DNA of 7,436 bases from Holophagales bacterium UBA5704. Lineage in GTDB: Bacteria; Acidobacteriota; Thermoanaerobaculia; Multivoradales; UBA5704. Below are positions 6,256-7,436 of the stretch, piece by piece. Both the position numbers and the translations under genes were made by a program. Where the stretch lies: positions 6,065-13,500 of the forward strand of contig DIHE01000021.1 of NCBI GenBank assembly GCA_002420005.1, written 5' to 3'. Under the pieces are notes generated by a model. It saw only the letters and a list, made by a program, of their open reading frames with translations, was not told where the DNA came from and searched no databases. How positions within the stretch are numbered: the stretch's first letter is position 1; each line of letters opens with the position of its first letter.

Positions 6256-6407
6256 GTAGAGTCGGCGGCGGGCGCGGTGGCTGTAGGTCGAGGGAGTCGC
6301 TGTTGCCGGCGGCTTTCGCCTTGACGCCGGTGCCTCAGTCTCGACCATGGCTCCGTTTCCCGCCGCCGCTCATCGAACTGGGCGTGCGGATTTCCCGCAC
6401 CCAGCTC
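6256..6407 (-). mobile_element. 3' end of a group II intron (domains V and VI)
   Basis: Read on the minus strand, 6407-6375 folds as a domain V. The lower helix is GAGCTGGG/CCCAGTTC, containing the AGC catalytic triad position and the terminal GTTC. It is followed by a two-base CG bulge and an upper stem TGCGG/CCGCA capped by a GAAA-type loop. Three linker bases (GAT) lead to domain VI. Its base is GAG (6371-6369) paired with CTC (6261-6259), then a perfect 10-bp helix (6359-6368 with 6263-6272). A single unpaired A (complement of 6262) sits between the two helices on the 3' side, exactly where the branch-point adenosine belongs. It is followed by CTCTAC, giving an intron 3' end at 6256 with the usual final AC. 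Inner helices (6286-6292/6340-6346 and 6306-6311/6325-6330) branch the long domain VI. No reverse transcriptase is readable upstream, so the copy is truncated, decayed or ORF-less. Confidence 0.75.
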
Positions 6408-6910
6408 TCGGACGGGATTCACAACAGGGCATGCACAGGCCATCGCGGACGAGCCGACTCTTCGCGAGGGAGCCTTGCGCTTCCTGCTTGGCCCTGCCAT
6501 CGAGCTTCTTCCAGCAGACCCTTGACAATCGGGTGCTAGCCTTACGGCAATGCCCTATCTTGGTCACCTTCAGAAGCGCTCCCGAACCAGGGCTCCGTCC
6601 CTCCACCCCCGAAGTAGGTTCCATCCTTTTACTCACCGCCGCCCTTAAACGAGGCGCCGCCGCCCTCCCCTCCGGCGCCGGGCTCACCAGCTCCGGCCCC
6701 CTCCGGCCCCCTCGACCCCTCGATCCTCCCCAGCCGGCGCCGCCGAGCGCCGTTTTTCGCGCTCTCCCTCGGTAGCGGCGACCTTTTCCGAGCACACCTC
6801 CCCCTCCGTGGCGAGCGAGCGCTTCTCATTGCAACGGGCCTCTGACCTGATGGCCCCGAACCCCGATCGACCGGGCGCCGACCAGGCACCTTCCTCCGTC
6901 GGTCGCCGGG
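6408..6910. other. Gene-free stretch, possible intron remnant and low-complexity DNA
   Basis: No gene is supported. Positions about 6408-6560 may be the decayed part of the group II intron upstream of domain V, but I can recognise no maturase sequence there. Positions about 6560-6780 are strongly pyrimidine-rich on the plus strand, with short direct repeats such as CCCCCTCCGG (around 6697-6712). A few short inverted repeats (for example CTGACC 6842-6847 with GGTCAG 6909-6914) lie past the stop of the transposase gene and could help end its transcript. The 5' boundary of the intron could not be fixed. Confidence 0.45.
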
Positions 6911-7436
6911 TCAGGCCACAACGAACGGTAGCCGCGGCGGGAAGCTCCCCGGCGGGAACTCCACCGTCCGGTCGCCGGCCTTCAGCTTCTCGGCCGCCTC
7001 GCGGAACGCCGCCACGAACAGCCCGTAGGCCTCCCAGAGCGCCTTCCGGACCTTCTTCCGCAGCGCGTGGCAGAACGGGGCCGGCGATTTCTTGAGCTTC
7101 CGCGGCCGGGTCTCCGGGTTCTGCGCCCGCACGCCGTCCGCTCCCAGCGGCGCGATCAGCGACTCGGCCCTCGACGCCGCGGCCGCCTCGTTGATCTCAC
7201 GCACCATCTCGGCGATCCGGGCTCGATACAGCTCCGCCGACAGGTGCTGCCAGCAGGGGAGGGGGCTCAGGGACACGACCTCCCGACTCTGCGACTCACC
7301 CTTCTCCAGCGCCTTCCTCCGGAGGAAGGCGTTGTACTCCAGGCTGCGGTCGAACCAGGTCCCCGAGACCGGGGCGCCGCAGTAGCGCAGCCGCGCCACC
7401 TGCATCTCTTCCTCGTCGCTGATCACGATCGACTGA
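6911..7436 (-). CDS. REP-associated (IS200-like) tyrosine transposase, C-terminal part, partial
   Basis: The frame is open to the window edge, so the gene is cut there; 175 codons are visible and the true start lies outside. The first readable residues, QSIVISDEEEMQVARLRY, match what I recall of the YQxIxVSxEEExQxxRLRY segment of IS200-like/RAYT transposases of about 330 aa. Later conserved blocks are GTWFDRSLEY, SLSPLPCWQHLS, KKSPAPFCHA and the terminal FPPGSFPPRLPFV. Such single-strand DNA transposases carry an HUH motif and a catalytic tyrosine further upstream, which cannot be seen here. After RLRYC the sequence jumps to GAPVSGTWFDRS, where the family normally has about 25-30 more residues, including a WPG-type motif. 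This suggests an in-frame deletion, so the copy may be inactive. A GTG at 7426 is not the start. It may be the source of, or related to, the REP-like palindromes in this window. Confidence 0.65.
   Translation of the reverse strand, partial: QSIVISDEEEMQVARLRYCGAPVSGTWFDRSLEYNAFLRRKALEKGESQSREVVSLSPLPCWQHLSAELYRARIAEMVREINEAAAASRAESLIAPLGADGVRAQNPETRPRKLKKSPAPFCHALRKKVRKALWEAYGLFVAAFREAAEKLKAGDRTVEFPPGSFPPRLPFVVA

Noticed and set aside
6792..6796. GTGTG on the minus strand as the intron 5' end
   Set aside because: It fits the loose GUGYG start but nothing downstream supports domain I; the region is low-complexity.
6408..6800. Reverse transcriptase/maturase C-terminus upstream of domain V
   Set aside because: Translations of the minus strand show no RT or maturase motif, so only the RNA domains were called.
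7424..7426. GTG 7426 as the transposase start
   Set aside because: The frame stays open upstream, and QSIV before it matches the family, so the gene continues beyond the window.

Overview
The window is a high-GC bacterial chromosomal segment with wide intergenic spaces, many hairpin-forming palindromes and a long minisatellite-like array. The mix suggests Acidobacteriota, perhaps Thermoanaerobaculia-like. It contains a family of small helical RGRPRK-tailed proteins, 63-bp tandem repeats, multi-hairpin REP-like elements and an IS200/RAYT-type transposase ending in a conserved SFPPxLPFV motif. That assignment rests on remembered family resemblance, not on a search.

Left part (1-1304): three small tetraloop hairpins lie downstream of an ArgR-family repressor on the minus strand. 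The repressor is divergent from a 131-aa helical protein with an AT-hook-like tail. The intergenic space between them carries alternating ACATAC-type half-sites and a perfect 9-bp-arm palindrome that overlaps the -35 boxes of both divergent promoters. This looks like an autoregulated divergent unit. A strong intrinsic terminator closes the small gene.

Middle (about 1370-2640): a degenerate tandem array with a 63-bp period and about 17 recognisable copies. It is interrupted near 1600-1745 by a separate multi-hairpin palindromic element. The long open frames across the array, on both strands, are a by-product of the 63-bp (21-codon) period and high GC. Downstream is a probable double-hotdog, thioesterase-like protein that starts at a GTG (2812) with a strong ribosome binding site.

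Right part (about 3640-7436): a distinctly lower-GC gene on the minus strand encodes a 772-aa protein. It has an N-terminal TIR/SEFIR domain fused to a P-loop ATPase resembling the Sll1717/STAND-like group. It is a likely single-gene anti-phage or abortive-infection system acquired by transfer. Its sigma70-like promoter lies about 40 bases beyond the 3' end of a group II intron. The intron's domain V and domain VI, with a bulged branch-point A, can be folded by eye, but no reverse transcriptase is present. At the right edge is the C-terminal part of a REP-associated (IS200-like) transposase, which appears to carry an internal in-frame deletion and runs off the window.

The segment therefore reads as an ordinary regulator locus followed by repeat- and retroelement-rich accessory DNA into which a defence gene was inserted. 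The array, the shared operator and the TIR-ATPase are the parts most worth following up.
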